Assembly: GCA_023935145.1 (NCBI GenBank)
Contig: CM043699.1
Location: 110,324,036 to 110,388,035, forward strand
Origin: Bretschneidera sinensis
Taxonomy: Eukaryota; Streptophyta; Magnoliopsida; Brassicales; Akaniaceae
Direction: 5' to 3'
DNA: 64,000 nucleotides
Of the stretch, positions 1 to 12,055 are shown piece after piece. How positions within the stretch are numbered: the stretch's first letter is position 1; every line of letters starts with the position of its first letter. A program made the translations under genes and the position numbers. The notes below the pieces were generated by a model. That model saw only the letters and a program-made list of their open reading frames with translations, was not told where the DNA came from and did no database searches.

Positions 1-827
1 CACGCTTATGGGCGTACAGCGATGGGGCAATCGATCGCAGGTCTCTTACACTCGATCGCTCTATCAGAATGCACAGCACAATGGACACTTTGGCATCCTG
101 GAAATTCGGTCAGGACTTTTGTCGAACAGGCGGTATGCGGCCCTCAAACCGAGTGTTGAACAACAACCTCCAAAATTTTTCCAACCACCTGCAAAACAAC
201 AAAACCCAACCACAAAGGACAAAAACAAGTTGTATACACAAATGTAATTATCAAAAATAGCAAAAGCGTGAGGAGATGATGGAAAAAATGGGAATAAGAG
301 AGAATACCTTGTGGTGGTGAGTGGTGAAGGTGAGTGGTGAAGGTGGGTGCGAACGGTGGTGAAGGTGGTCGACGATGATCGTGTGTGGTGGCTGGCAGTG
401 AGTGGGAAAGTTGTGAGTGCAGGTGGTGTATGTGAGCGAAGTGCAGAGGAGGCTGGAGTGCACGGTACATGGAGAAATTAATGGGGAAAAGGGGGGAAAA
501 TGACCTAAAATAGGTCACGTGACCCTCTGTCCTGAGTGCACTCGATCACACTGTGAAGTGCGATCGATCGAACTTGTGCTTAAGTGTGTGCATGTATGGA
601 TGCGCTCGCACGCCTAAGGGTGCACAGCGATAGTGCACTCAATCATAGGTCTGTTGCGATTGATCGCTCTAACATAATGCATAGCTTAATGTAAGAGGTT
701 TTTGCTCTCTATTGCACAGTAACAGAATGCCTATCCCTATGTACTGAACCATTAAATTAACTAAAGAAAAGTAAGAAAAATTAAAAATATTGAAAAACAA
801 CAAAAATCGAAGAAGAAAAGTGTACCA
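1..827. other. Non-coding repeat DNA, not assigned to an element
   Basis: I see no gene here. Two patches (about 25-60 and 540-660) carry the CGATCG-rich motif that also fills the LTRs of the Athila-type elements in this window. Positions 300-375 are a short GGTGAAGGTG-like tandem repeat. The sequence stops resembling the related copy A at about 828, just past the integrase end. It may therefore be the 3' region of element B, a foreign insertion, or a recombined piece. No LTR end (TG..CA with a polypurine tract) is visible, so B's 3' LTR is probably beyond the left edge. Confidence 0.5.
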
Positions 828-927
828 TACTCAGTGGCCTTAGTACCACTGACCTAAACAGAGGCACTTGAGCTACACGTTTATTAAAGCTTGGACTGCT
901 CAAACAGTCGCTACAGTAGCTTTAGTG

Positions 928-2424
928 CTACTCTTTTAGAAAGGTGAACTTGAAGTCCACCAAATGTGGCTCAAGTGCTCTTGGTGCTGTTGCATATTGG
1001 ACAGACTGGAGTGTCAAATCTTCATCTCTTGGTAACAATTTAATTTCAAAGTATGGCTTTACTTTGTGTCCATTCACCATGAATGTCCGATTGCTTTCTA
1101 AACTAGGAACCTCCAATGCGCCATGAGGTAATACCTTGGTGACAACATAAGGACCAGACCATCGGGACTTGAGTTTACCTGGGAACAGTCTTAATCGTGA
1201 ATTGTAGATTAACACATTCTGTCCCATATGAAACTCCTTCCTAACCAGTTTTTTATCATGATATGTTTTGGTTCTTTCCTTGTAGAGCTTGGCGTTCTCA
1301 TATGCATCATGCCTCAATTCTTCCAGCTTATTCAAGTGCAACTTTTTCTTATCACCCGTTTGTTTCATGTCAAAGTTAAACTTCTTGATGGCCAAATACG
1401 CTCGATGCTCTAACTCCACCGGTAGATGACATGCTTTCCCAAAGACTAATCAATATGGAGACATACCAATTAGAGTCTTATATGCAGTCCTATACGTCCA
1501 TAGTGCATCATTCAGGCGTAGAGACCAATCCTTCCTACTATGATTCACGGTCCTCTCTAGGATGCCTTTGATTTCTCGGTTGTTTATCTCCATTTGACCA
1601 CTGGTTTGAGGATGATATGGAGTGCCAACTTTATGGGTGATCCCATATTTCTTGATCAATGAAGCAAAAGACTAGTTATAGAAGTGGCTTCTTCCATCAC
1701 TGATTATTACCCTTGGAGTCCCAAACCTAGTAAAGATGTTATCCTGCGAAAACTTTACAACCACTTTGTGATCATTAATCTTTGAAGGGACAACCTCGAC
1801 CCATTTAGACACATAATCCACACCCACAAGAATATATGAATAGCCATATGAGTTAGGAAAAGGACCCATGAAGTCAATACCCCATACATCAAAGAGCTCT
1901 ACCACATGAATATTTTGCAATAGAATCTGATCTCTAGATGAAATGTTACCTGTCTTTTGGCATCTATCACACGAGCTGCAAAACAAAAAGACATCTTTAA
2001 ACAAATTAGGCTAATAAAAACCCGATTGTAATACCTTAAGAGCTATTCTCTTAGCCCTAAAGTGTCCTCCACAAGCAAACTGATGGTAATGCGGCAATAT
2101 GCTCAAATGTTCCTCCTCTGAAACACACCTTCTGATGATTTGATCAGGGTAGAATTTGAACAGATAGGGGTCATCCCAATGGTAATGTTGAGATATAGAC
2201 CTCAACCGCTTTCTTTCTTGACTAGATATACCTGGAGGAAAAACCTTGGCAGTTATATAATTAACAATATCTGCATAACATAGAAGTTGAACCTCTACTG
2301 CAAACAATTGTCCATCAGGGAAACTTTCATTCAAAGGAAGCTTATCTTTGTTTTCTTCATGAGGTAGCCTGGATAGTTGATCTGTAACTACATTCTCACT
2401 GCCCTTCTTGTCTCTAATCTCCAA
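928..2424 (-). pseudogene. Element B integrase (decayed)
   Basis: Reading down the minus strand: the end of the RNase H tether (TDQLSRLP near 2370), a zinc-binding region (H-x-H near 2100, CSSCDRC at about 1970), and the catalytic core with [15 protein letters not shown] and the [11 protein letters not shown] motif. The core continues into [18 protein letters not shown] near 1600. A C-terminal domain follows ([20 protein letters not shown] near 1200) and ends in [10 protein letters not shown] at 928. All pieces stay in one frame from 2715 down, broken by single stops near 2011, 1672 and 1450. The last catalytic E is retained in QMEINN. No chromodomain is seen, consistent with the non-chromoviral Athila/Tat branch. 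Confidence 0.85.
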
Positions 2425-2439
2425 GTCAAACTCTTACAG

Positions 2440-3900
2440 TCAGAGTACCCATCTAATCAACCTAGGCTTTGTATCTTTCTTAACAAACAAATATCTCAAA
2501 ACAGCATGGTCAGTGAATACAATAACCTTAGAGCCAATCAGGTATAATCTGAACTTCTCCAAAGCAAAAATTACAGCTAACAATTCTTTCTCAGTAGTAG
2601 AATAATTTAACTTAGCATCATTTAAAGTTCTAGAAGCATAATAGATAGATTGAGGTACCTTATTGATTCTCTGGCCCAAAACAGCTCCCAAGGTGAAGTC
2701 ACTGGCATCACACATCAGTTCAAATGGAAGACTCTAACAGGTGCCATCATTATTGATGCAAAGGTGAGCAATTTCTTCAATGTGTTGAAAGCTTCCATAC
2801 ATTCATAAGTCCATTCAAACTTGGTATCTTTGGCTAGCAATGCATAGAGGGGTCTAGATGTCTTAGAAAAATCCTTGATAAATCTTCTGTAAAATCTAGC
2901 ATGTCTAAGGAAACTTCTGACACCTTTGGTTGTCATAGGAGGGGGAAGTTTTGAAACAATGTCAATCTTGGCCTTGTCTACCTCAATGCCTTTGTTGAAA
3001 ATGGAATGACCCAACACAATGCCTTGTTGGACCATAAAGTGACATTTTTCCCAGTTTAGCACTAAGTTTCATTCTTCACATCTCTTGAGGACACTCTTCA
3101 GATGATGGAGGCATTCATCAAAATTAGAACTGAAAACGCTAAAATCATCCATAAATACCTCAATGAATTTTTCTACCATGTCGAAAAAAATGCTCATCAT
3201 GCATCTTTGAAAGGTGGCTGGTGCATTGCATAATCCAAATGGCACCTTCTGTAAGCAAATGTGCCAAAAGAAAATGTGAAAGTGGTCTTTTCTTGGTCCT
3301 CTGGTGCTATTGCAATCTAGTTGTAACCACTGTACCCATCCAAGAAGCAATAGTAACTATGGCCGGCTAATCTTTCTAGCATCCGATCAATGAATGATAG
3401 GGTAAAATGATCTTTTCCGATCACCTTGTTTAGCCTTCTGTAGTCAATGCATACCCTCCAACCAGTGGTTATTCTTGTAGGTATTAGCTCTCCATCTTCA
3501 ATTTTCACCATTGTGATCCCACTCTTCTTTGGAACGACTTGAACTGGACTTACCCACTTACTGTCTGAGATGGGGTAGATAATGCTAACATCCAGCAGTT
3601 TCAATACCTCCGCCTTGGCTACCTCCTTCATGTGTGAGTTGAGTCTTATTTGTACATCCCTGATGGGCTTTGCTTCATCTTCAAGGTAGATGTAATGCAT
3701 GTACTTGGCTAGATTTATCCCCTTGATGTCAGTAATGGTCCATCCGATAGCAGTTTTGTGCTTTCTAAGAACTCTCAACAGTTTCTCTTCTTCCCCAAAA
3801 CTTAGATTGGCAGCAACTATCACAGGTAGTGTCTTATTCTCTCCCAGATAAGCATAAGTCAGATGCTCTGGCAATTGCTTCAATTCCAAATTAGGTGTCT
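2440..3900 (-). pseudogene. Element B reverse transcriptase and RNase H (decayed)
   Basis: RT begins after the LPEHLTYAYLGE spacer (about 3850). It shows WVSPVQVVPKKSG near 3540, WRVCIDYRRLNKVIGKDHF near 3430, the catalytic FMDDFSVF near 3150 and the connection region to 2715. RNase H at 2440-2715 keeps [22 protein letters not shown] and [10 protein letters not shown], which hold the D-E-D residues. Frame changes lie near 3320-3350 and near 2715, and there is a stop near 3066. It is therefore a pseudogene of the standard Ty3/gypsy RT-RNase H module that copies element RNA into DNA. Confidence 0.87.
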
Positions 3901-4836
3901 GGACAATAGAAGGGAAAAGAGTAGTATTAGTAGGCACAATAGTTTCAAATGGAGGGGTGTACCTATTTGGATGCTTTGGAGAGGCCTCAATGAGGTGCAC
4001 AGCTTTAGTGATGTCATCAGTAACATCTTCAAATTTTGGCTCAATAACCGATCTTGTGAAACTATGGGCGAGGGTGGCCTCCATTGGATCAATGTGATGG
4101 ACCTGAAAAGCTTGCTCAACAACACCTTGCATCATATATATATTAAAATATTTCATATCATCCTGGGGTAATTTCAATGCATCAAATATTTTAAATTCTA
4201 TCTTCTCACCATTTACCTTCATATTTACAATACCTTTTTTCACACAAATTTTTGTATCAGCAGTTCTCATAAAGGGTCTTCCTAAGATGATGGGCAAGGC
4301 AATGGTATAGGAGATTCTTCCATATCTAATATAATAAAATCAGCAGGTAAAATAAATTCACCTACCTTTACCAAAACATCCTCAAGAATACCTTTTGGTC
4401 TTTTGATGCTCTTGTCTGCCAATTGCAAGGTGATGGAAGTTGGTTGAAGCTCCCCCAAATCTAGTGTCTCGAATATAGTGTATGGTAGCAAATTGACACC
4501 CGCCCCTAAATCCAGTAGTGCACACTCAAAAAGCTGGTCACCTATTTTGCAAGGAATGGTAAAACTACTTGGATCTTTTAGCTTTGGTGGTAGTTTTCTT
4601 AACAACACCGCACTTACCTCTTTAGTTAAAGCCACTGTTTCATGCTCCTGAAACTTCTTTTTATGAGTGCAACAATCTTTCAAAAATTTAGCATATGCAG
4701 GAATTTGTTGAATTGCATCTAATAAAGGGATGTTAATCTCTACTTTTCTTAAAGTTTCAAAAATATCAAGCAATTTATTTTCTTTCTTTGGCTTTACTAA
4801 CCTTTGAGGGAAGGGTGGTGCATTCATCTTATCCAT
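3901..4836 (-). pseudogene. Element B aspartic protease region (decayed)
   Basis: Retropepsin-like protease with active site LLDLGAGVNLLPY near 4500 and the flap/ILGRPF region near 4290. It starts in the PFPQRLVKPKKE linker typical of Athila-type polyproteins. A frameshift at about 4285-4300 separates the two reading segments; copy A keeps the frame at the same place (PIPLPIILERPF), so the shift is specific to B. The acidic spacer to RT (PMEATLAHSF near 4085) follows. Its normal role is cleavage of the Gag-Pol polyprotein. Confidence 0.83.
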
Positions 4837-4948
4837 TTCACTTACCTTGGATATGGATGCTTTATCTGGAGATGCTTATGCAGGATCATCAGTTCCTATG
4901 ATCTTACCATTTTTTAGAGTTGTAACGGCCTTCAGTTGCTGGTGTCCT

Positions 4949-6236
4949 TGTTGTGCATTTATTTACCTAAATAAATAAGCAAATAACCGAACTTGTTTTA
5001 CTTGCAAGTGCACAAGGTCTATAGTACATAGTGTGCAAGTGCGAGATTATTTCCACAGGGATTGGTGAATTTTGATTTAGAATTAATTTCACAAAGTAAA
5101 AATAGATAGAAATATTGAGTCTAGATTAAGAATAATGATAGAGGCGTAGGGATTTGGTATCCGCCACTAATCGTGCTACCCCAACAAAACAATATGCCAA
5201 TGCTCTACTCATGCTATGAATACCTGTTAGTTTAAGGGCTTGGTCCACTCCTTAGGCTATTGATTTTCCTATGCAACGAGTTAGGTATGGTGTATACTCT
5301 AACTTTTTTCTCTCTTAAGGGATTCAGCATGGTGTATACTGAGTTGTTCCTTAAGAGAGCATAAGGTCTGTGAAAATCGACAACCACACGAGACCTAGAG
5401 TTTGGTCCGCTCCTGGTTTCCCATGTTGATTAACCCAAAAATCCGGATAAGATATCTTTTGTTACTATTGTTAAACCTAGGACTCGGTCATCCAAATTGA
5501 TTTAACTAACTAATCCATATCACATGCATGCATTGATCAGACACACACATATGAGGAATTTAAATAAAAATAAGCATTAATCAAATCAAGAATCACAGCA
5601 TAAATATTGCAAAGGTGCCAATGCTGAATTATTGGTTAAACATAATTAGGGCTTCAACCAAGCCCTTACTAAGCTTTAGTTACACGTGCTAAGTATTTTG
5701 AACATTATAACCATAACTAAACTAAAGAGAAAGATAAAACCCGAAGAATGCTATGGAGACGAGTTGTCAATTCCTCTCCAAGCTTACAACTTCAAGCAAA
5801 ATCAAAAGATAAAATCAAATGTGTGGTTTATGTGTTTTACAAGTCTTTATATAGGGTTCTAAGGGTGCCCCGAAACCCTAATTTCCAATTTGAGAACCGA
5901 ATACTTCTTTCCAAAACTGGCTCTACCGCCTCTCTATGCGTGTGCACTCAATCGCGTGCTTCTACTCTCAAGTGCATGGGTGCGCTCGAGCCTTCTAAGT
6001 GTGCACACGAGTGCTTGTGCACTCGATCACAAGAGAGGTGCGCTCGAGCGCACCTCACTGGTTTGCATACGTTCACTTTTTATTCCTTAGAGCTCCAAAA
6101 ATGTCTTCTTTTCTTCAAAGACCTATGAAAAACACAGGAAACACAAAAATGAAGTAGAATCTACTAAAATAGATAAACAAAGAGCCTAACAATTGTAAAT
6201 TAAGGGGCTTAAATATGACTATTTAAGCACTTATCA
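4949..6236 (-). repeat. Element A 3' LTR
   Basis: Starts TGTTGTGCATTT and ends GCACTTATCA on plus, about 1,288 bp. It is clearly homologous over its whole length to 10791-12055 and, less closely, to 13777-15095. A polypurine tract abuts its right edge, which fixes it as the 3' LTR of a minus-strand element. A CGATCG-motif patch lies at about 5945-6056. Confidence 0.92.
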
Positions 6237-6250
6237 CACCCCCAAACTTA
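6237..6250 (-). promoter_or_regulatory. Element A polypurine tract
   Basis: On minus the sequence reads AAGTTTGGGGGTG directly before the LTR start TGATAAG. It is the expected priming site for plus-strand DNA synthesis. The same AAGTTTGGGGGT core precedes D's 3' LTR at 29054. Confidence 0.8.
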
Positions 6251-7789
6251 CATATTGCTAGTCCCTTAGCAATACAAAACGAAAGACTATATGAAAACAA
6301 AATCAAAGACAAATTCATTCTTCATGATATCCAAAAATTTTGGGTTGCACATAAAACCATGATGATTGTTCATGAGTAAGCTTATAATAAAAACACATTT
6401 TTGTAGTGAATAAGGATTTTAAAAGTTCATGTTACTTACCCAAGGTTGGTTTAAGGCATCGCAAGTTTTATTTAGTGTGTGGTGAATTAGCACATAGAAG
6501 ATGGAGCTTCCAAATAATTTTAATGTATAGTGTTTTGGTGTCCAAACCTTCATCGAATTCTTTATCAAACAGAACAATAATGGCATAGTTCTTTACTTTT
6601 TTTTTTCTTTCACCATAATATTTTTGGCAAGTTAAGTTCCTTTAAGCTTTCTAATTGACCCTTGTAACGAGTGTTTAGCCAACGACTCCCAAACCAGATG
6701 GTTTTAAGGCATTAGGTGTAAAAACACCCCTAAGAACTTACTAACTCGAGTCAAAAAGACTACGGAACTAACAGGTCTTAATGTTGCTAAGTGAAATTCC
6801 CACCTTTAGACGTGAACACTCACTCCTTACTGAGGCAAGAGGTCCAGTTACTCAGTGAAAATTTTTATAATCATTAAATTCTTAATTCTCACCTTTTGAC
6901 GTGAACACTAACTACTTACTGAGGCAAGAGGTCCAGTTACTCAGTAGAAAGTTTTTTTTAATGATCATTAGGAGTATTTTATTTTCTTTTTGCATAATGG
7001 ACATTTTTCTTTATTTTTCTATGCCAAAGTGTTCTTCTAACAAGTTATCTTATTACAGTTAGGTCATGGAAACATATACATAAAAATTAAATGTCATACC
7101 TTACACAATTGTGTGCTAATGTGCTCGTGTCAGATCTAGATCAAACTCGTGAATTCTTAAGTGCCTTGAAGTAAGTAATTAAAACTTTTAAAATGTTTAT
7201 TACTAGGCTATGTGTTCTAGATTTTAAGCTTACTAATGAAGTTTTATCATATTTTTTTTTTTAAATCAACCAAAATTTTCAAAACAATATGAATATGCAT
7301 TTATCTTTAAAAAAAACTGGGACAGAGTGTGTGTGGATGTGTCTCCCATACCCCCAAACTTAAATTACACATTGTCCTTAATGTGTGAATAACATGGAAA
7401 GATCTGACCTGGGAGATGGAGAACTAGCTGGCTGGCATGGCTCGTAGCACACCCCCAAAATTGAACTTGATACACTCCCTATATCCCGAAAAAAGAAAAA
7501 CAAACGTAACACCGAAAAACAAAAAGAAATTAAAAATAAACAGTAATGAAAAATATAAAAATAAAAGGATATGTTGTGGGTTGTCTCCCATAAAGACTAG
7601 GTTTTACGTCTTCAGCTAGATGGTGCATCATTTTCACTGAGTATTTTTAGTGAATAGCTTGAGGGCGACAGTGAATTGAAGCTTTGGGCAGCACTTCTGT
7701 AAAAGTCCCAACCTCCGTACTCAGTGGCCTCAGTACCACTGATATCAATAGAGGTGCTTAAGCTGTATGTTTTTCAAAGTCTGAACTGC
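6251..7789 (-). other. Element A non-coding 3' region with duplicated hairpin and internal PPT-like tracts
   Basis: No reading frame is supported. Two copies of ACTGAG-N16-CTCAGT lie at 6829-6856 and 6918-6945. PPT-like tracts recur near 7350 and 7450, and a post-integrase motif (GAAGACGT, TATGGGAGACAACCCA on minus) lies at about 7570-7615. All of these are shared with element D at 27660-28470, although the LTRs of A and D differ greatly. Confidence 0.7.
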
Positions 7790-7817
7790 TCAAACACTCT
7801 CTACAGTAGCTTCAGCG

Positions 7818-8960
7818 CTAATCTTTTGGAAGGGAGTACCTAAAGTCCACCGTATTTGGCTCAAGTGTTCTTGTTGCTGCTGCAAACTGGACAGTCTGGA
7901 GTACGAAATCTTCATCTCTTGGTTGCACTGTAATTTCAGAGTGTGGTGTGACTCTGTGTCCATGTACCGTGACTGTCTGATTTCTTGCTGGCAACTGCTG
8001 CAATTCCAAGTTTGATGCCTGGACAATAGATGAGAGAAAAGTAGTATTAGTATGCGCAAGAGTTTCAAATAGAGGAGTGAACTTACTTGGATGCTGTGGA
8101 GAGGCTTCAAAGAGGTGCACAGCTTCAATGATGTTATCAGTAATATCTTCAGATTTTAGGTTAACATCTGAACTTGTGAAGCTATGGGTGAAGGTGGCCT
8201 CCAATGGATCAGTGTGATGGACTTGAAAAGCTTACTTGACAGCACTGTGCATCATACATTCATTAAAACATTCATCATCATGATCATCTTTGGGTAATTT
8301 CAATGCATCAAATATCTTAAATTCTATTGTCTCACCATTTACCGTCATACTTACAATACTCTTTTTCACATTAATTATTGTATCAGCAGTTCTTATAAAG
8401 GGTCTTTCTAAGATGATGGGCAGAGGTATTGGCATAAAAGATTCTTCTATATCTAGTACAATAAAATCAGCAGGTAGGATAAATTCACCTACCTTTACCA
8501 AGACATTCTCAAGAATACCTCTTGGTCTTTTAATGCTTCTATCTACCAATTGCAAAGTGATGGAGGTTGGTTGAAGCTCCCCCAAACCTAACTTTTCAAT
8601 TACCATGTATGGCAGCAAATTGACACTTGCTCCTAAATCCAATAGTGCACACTCAAAAAACTGGTCACCTATCCTGCAAGGAATGGTAAAACTACCTGGA
8701 TCTTTTAGCTTTGGTGGTAATTTTCTTAATAGTACCGCACTTACCTCTTCAGTTAGAGCCACTGTTTCATGCTCCTGAAACTTTCTTTTATTAGTGCAAC
8801 AATCTTTTAAAAATTTAGCATAAGCAGGAACTTGTTTAATTACATCTAATAAGGGAATGTTATTTATACTTTTCTCAAAGTTTCAAAAATATTAAGCAAT
8901 TTATCTTTCTTTGGCTTTACTAACCTTTGAGGGAAGGAAGGTGCATTCCACTTCTCCATT
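7818..8960 (-). pseudogene. Element A protease fused to integrase tail (RT-RNase H-IN core deleted)
   Basis: Protease at about 8232-8960 with active site LLDLGASVNLLPY, intact in frame through PIPLPIILERPF. A CAA-to-TAA type stop near 8231 interrupts it: B has EQAFQVHH where A has K-stop-AFQVHH. The spacer MEATFTHSF (8204) then runs in frame to NLELQQLPA and passes directly into RNQTVTVHGHRV, the integrase C-terminus, ending VDFRYSLPKD. In B these two points are about 2.8 kb apart. The junction is at about 7983-7993. Without RT and integrase this copy cannot replicate itself. Confidence 0.85.
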
Positions 8961-9088
8961 TCACTTACCTTAGATGTGGATGGCTTAGCTAGAGATGCTT
9001 ATGCTGGCTCATTAACTCCTATGATCTTACAATTTCTAAGAGTTGTAATGGCCTTTAGTTGCTGATATCCTCCAGGATTAGGCATTGT

Positions 9089-10459
9089 TTAGGTTAAAAA
9101 TTCTCTTTGCCTTCGTCCACTTAGCTCCTTAGCCATTTGGCCCATTTGTGCTTCCAGTCTTTGGATGGTTTGCTCATGCTTTGCAATTTGTCTTTGCTCA
9201 GTTTGAATTTGCCTTCCATCTACTATAAACTGTTCTTGTGACGTTATCAGTTGCCTTACCATACTCTCTAGGTCACTCTTCTTTGACTCTTGAACTGGTT
9301 GGGCTGCTTGGTGGAAGTTCCTTTGTTGCACTTGAAGGTTCAGGGCATTTTGATTGTTGCTCCATGAGAGGTTGGGGTGGTTTTGCCATCCAGGATTGTA
9401 GATATCTGCATATGCACTGTTTGGTCCCACATAGTTCACTTGCTCGGGATCTGTAGATGAATATAAATGGCAAGTCTCATAAGTGTGATCAAATTGAGAA
9501 CATAGAGCACATACCTGGCGTTGTGTGGCTTATGGACTTGGTGAGGTGTTCTAAGCAGTCATGGATTTTACATGCATATCTAGCTTCATTTCCATAGCAG
9601 CCATCTGAATTGGAATTCCACCAATTAAGTTAACTTCATATATGCCCTTGCTCTTTACTCCTTGTCTCCCTCTGGATGAGAATTATTGGGTGTGTTCATT
9701 CAATGCCTCAAACAACTCCATGACTTCTTCACTGCTCTTCTCCATCAACATACCTCCACAACCTGAATTAGCAATACTTTTGTTAATGTCATTTAGACCT
9801 TCATAAAAGGCTAGTACCAGCTCATCTTGAGGTAGGTTGTGATGTGGACATTTGAGAGCAGCTTATTAAAGTGTTTCCATGCTTCAAAGAAAAGGTCTTC
9901 ATCTCTCTGTTGGAAAGATTGAATCTTCTTCCTCATCTGCCTTGTCTTTTGTGCTAGAAAAAATTTCTTTAGGAACTTACTGGATGGTTCTTCCCATGTA
10001 TGGATAGAATCTATAGGCAATGAATTATACCATAACTTAGCTTTTATCTTTTAATGAAAAAGGAAAAAGAATTAACATGATTCCCTCTTGATTTAGGCCT
10101 TGGATGTGTTGGAACTTGCAGAGGTCAAATAATTCCTGAAGGTGCAAGTGTGGATCCTCAGCAGGTGTACCCCTAAAATGAGTCAAGACACTGAGTATCT
10201 GCGGAGATATGTAATAATTGTTTTCCGCCTCTGGTTGATAACCAATGCATGATGGCTAGTTGAGGTTTCGTGGGATGAAGGATTGCTTCATAGGTCTTCA
10301 CTCAAGTGGTTGTTGGTTTTCTAGTTGTTCCCTTGGTGTTTTTCCCTCAAATTCTTCTTTGTTATCCTCAAAGTTGTTTCTAGGCCTCTGTCGAATGGTC
10401 CGCTCAATCTCTATGTCAAGTGGAACGATGGTAGGGTTCTTAAATCAAAGCCCTTGCAT
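9089..10459 (-). pseudogene. Element A gag (decayed)
   Basis: Starts at the ATG at 10459 (MQGL then a stop). Frames with stops carry HTWEEPSSKFLKKFF and QMRKKIQSFQQRDED near 9900-10000, which is the plant retrotransposon gag domain. The NPGWQNHPNLSW segment lies near 9390, and a Q-rich, probably coiled-coil tail ends near 9089. It matches B gag at 12690-13493 almost throughout. Its normal role is to form the particle that packages element RNA. Confidence 0.8.
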
Positions 10460-10764
10460 AAATCAGCTTAAAGACTTTGGTGCAGCAGCTTCAGTACTGC
10501 TACTCGAGTAGTCTCTTGATTATTTGTGCTTGAGCGCACAAGGTACTGTGCTCAATTGCAACAATTCACTCAATCCCACTTAAGCTTACACTCTATCGCA
10601 AGGCCAGAAATAGCACTGCTGCAGACCTGAAACAGAAAAAAACAAAAAATGAAAAGAAGAAAAATTAGGTTTTTTATAAAAAAAAATATAAACAGATCAG
10701 AGTAAAGAAATAAAATAAAATAAAATAAAACTAACGAAAATAATTCCAAAAATAAATTTAGCGT

Positions 10765-10784
10765 AATCCCCGGTAACGACACCA
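10765..10784 (-). promoter_or_regulatory. Element A primer-binding site (tRNA-Asp type, mutated)
   Basis: On minus, TGGTGTCGTTACCGGGGATT lies 6 nt inside the 5' LTR. It corresponds to the complement of the plant tRNA-Asp 3' end (TGGCGCCGTTGCCGGGGA) with about three changes. This fixes the element's orientation. Confidence 0.8.
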
Positions 10785-10790
10785 AAAATT

Positions 10791-12055
10791 TGTTGTGCAC
10801 TTATCTACCTAAATAAATAAGCAAATAACCGAACTTGTTTTACTTGCAAATGCACAAGGTCTACAGTAGCATAGTGTGCAAGTGCGACATCATTTCCACA
10901 GGGATTTGTGAATTTTGATTTAGAATTCATTTCACAAAGTAAAAATAGATAGAAATATTTAGTCTAGATTAAGAATAATGATAGAGGCGTAGGGACTTTG
11001 TATCCACCACTAATCATGCTACCCCAACAAAACAATATGCCAATGCTCTACTCATGCTATGAATACATGCTGGTTGTCAACCTAAGGGCTTGGTCCACTC
11101 CTTAGGCTATTGATTTCCTTATGCAATGAGTTAGGTATGGTGTATACTCTAACTCTTTTCTCTCTTAAGGGATTCAACATAATGTATACTGAGTTGTTCC
11201 TTAAGAGAGCATAAGATCTGTGGAAATCGACAACCACACGAAACCTAGAGCTTGGTCCGCTCCCGGTTTCCCATGTTGATTAACCCAAGAATTCGGATAA
11301 GATATCTTTTGTTACTATTTTTAAACCCATGACTCGGTCATCCAAATTGATTTAACTAACTAATCCATACCACATGCATACGTTGATCAGACACACACAT
11401 ATGAGGAATTTAAATAAAAACAGGCATTAATCAAATCAAGAATCATAGCATAAATATTGCAAAGGTGCCAATACTAAATTATTGGTTAAACATAATTAGG
11501 GCTTCAACCAAGCCCTTACTAAGGTTTAGTTACACATGCTAAGTATTCTGAACAGTATAACCATAACTAAACTAAAGAGAAAGATAAAACCCGAAGAATG
11601 TTGTGGAGACGAGTCGTCAATTCCTCTCCAAGCTTACAACTTCAAGCAAAATCAAAAGTGTGGTTTCTATGTTTTACAAGTCTTTATATAGGGTTCTAAG
11701 GGTGCCCTGAAACCCTAATTTCCAATTTGAGAACCAGAGACTTCTTTCCAAAACTGGCTCTGCCGTTTCTTTGTGTGTGTGAGCTCGATCGCCTGCTTCT
11801 GCGCTCAAGCATTCTAAGTGTGCGAACGAGTGCCTGTGCGCTCGATCACAAGAGAGGTGCACTCGAGCGCACCATACTGGTTTGCAGATGTTCATTTTTT
11901 ATTCCTTAGAGCTCCAAAAATGTCTTCTTTTCTTCAAAGACCTATGAAAAACACAAGAAATACGAAAATGAAGTAGAATCTACTAAAATAGATAAACAAA
12001 GAGCCTAACAAATGTAAATTAAGGGGTTTAAAAATGACTATTTAAGCACTTATCA
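10791..12055 (-). repeat. Element A 5' LTR
   Basis: Starts TGTTGTGCAC and ends GCACTTATCA, about 1,265 bp. The primer site sits at its left edge and B gag sequence resumes at its right edge (12056). It has a CGATCG-motif patch at about 11780-11870. It should contain the element promoter; I did not identify a convincing TATA box. Confidence 0.92.

Larger units (their letters stand above)
4949..12055 (-). mobile_element. Athila-type element A, nested inside element B, internally deleted
   Basis: Bounded by two LTRs of 1,265 and 1,288 bp beginning TGTTGTGCA and ending CTTATCA on the plus strand. Flanks are GTCCT (4944-4948) and GTCTT (12056-12060), a 4-of-5 target duplication. Joining the flanks restores the gag-protease linker of B, as seen by comparison with A's own linker at about 9040-9090. 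Inside, on minus: primer site, decayed gag, protease, then a protease-spacer joined directly to the integrase tail. RT, RNase H and the integrase core are missing. About 1.5 kb of conserved non-coding sequence precedes the 3' LTR. Confidence 0.9.

Noticed and set aside
3863..4171. 102-codon frame on + opposite B protease/RT
   Set aside because: Shadow of the minus-strand pol, with low-complexity composition.
928..4836. Endogenous pararetrovirus
   Set aside because: Integrase, LTRs and a tRNA-Asp primer site are present and no movement protein is seen, so it is an LTR retrotransposon.
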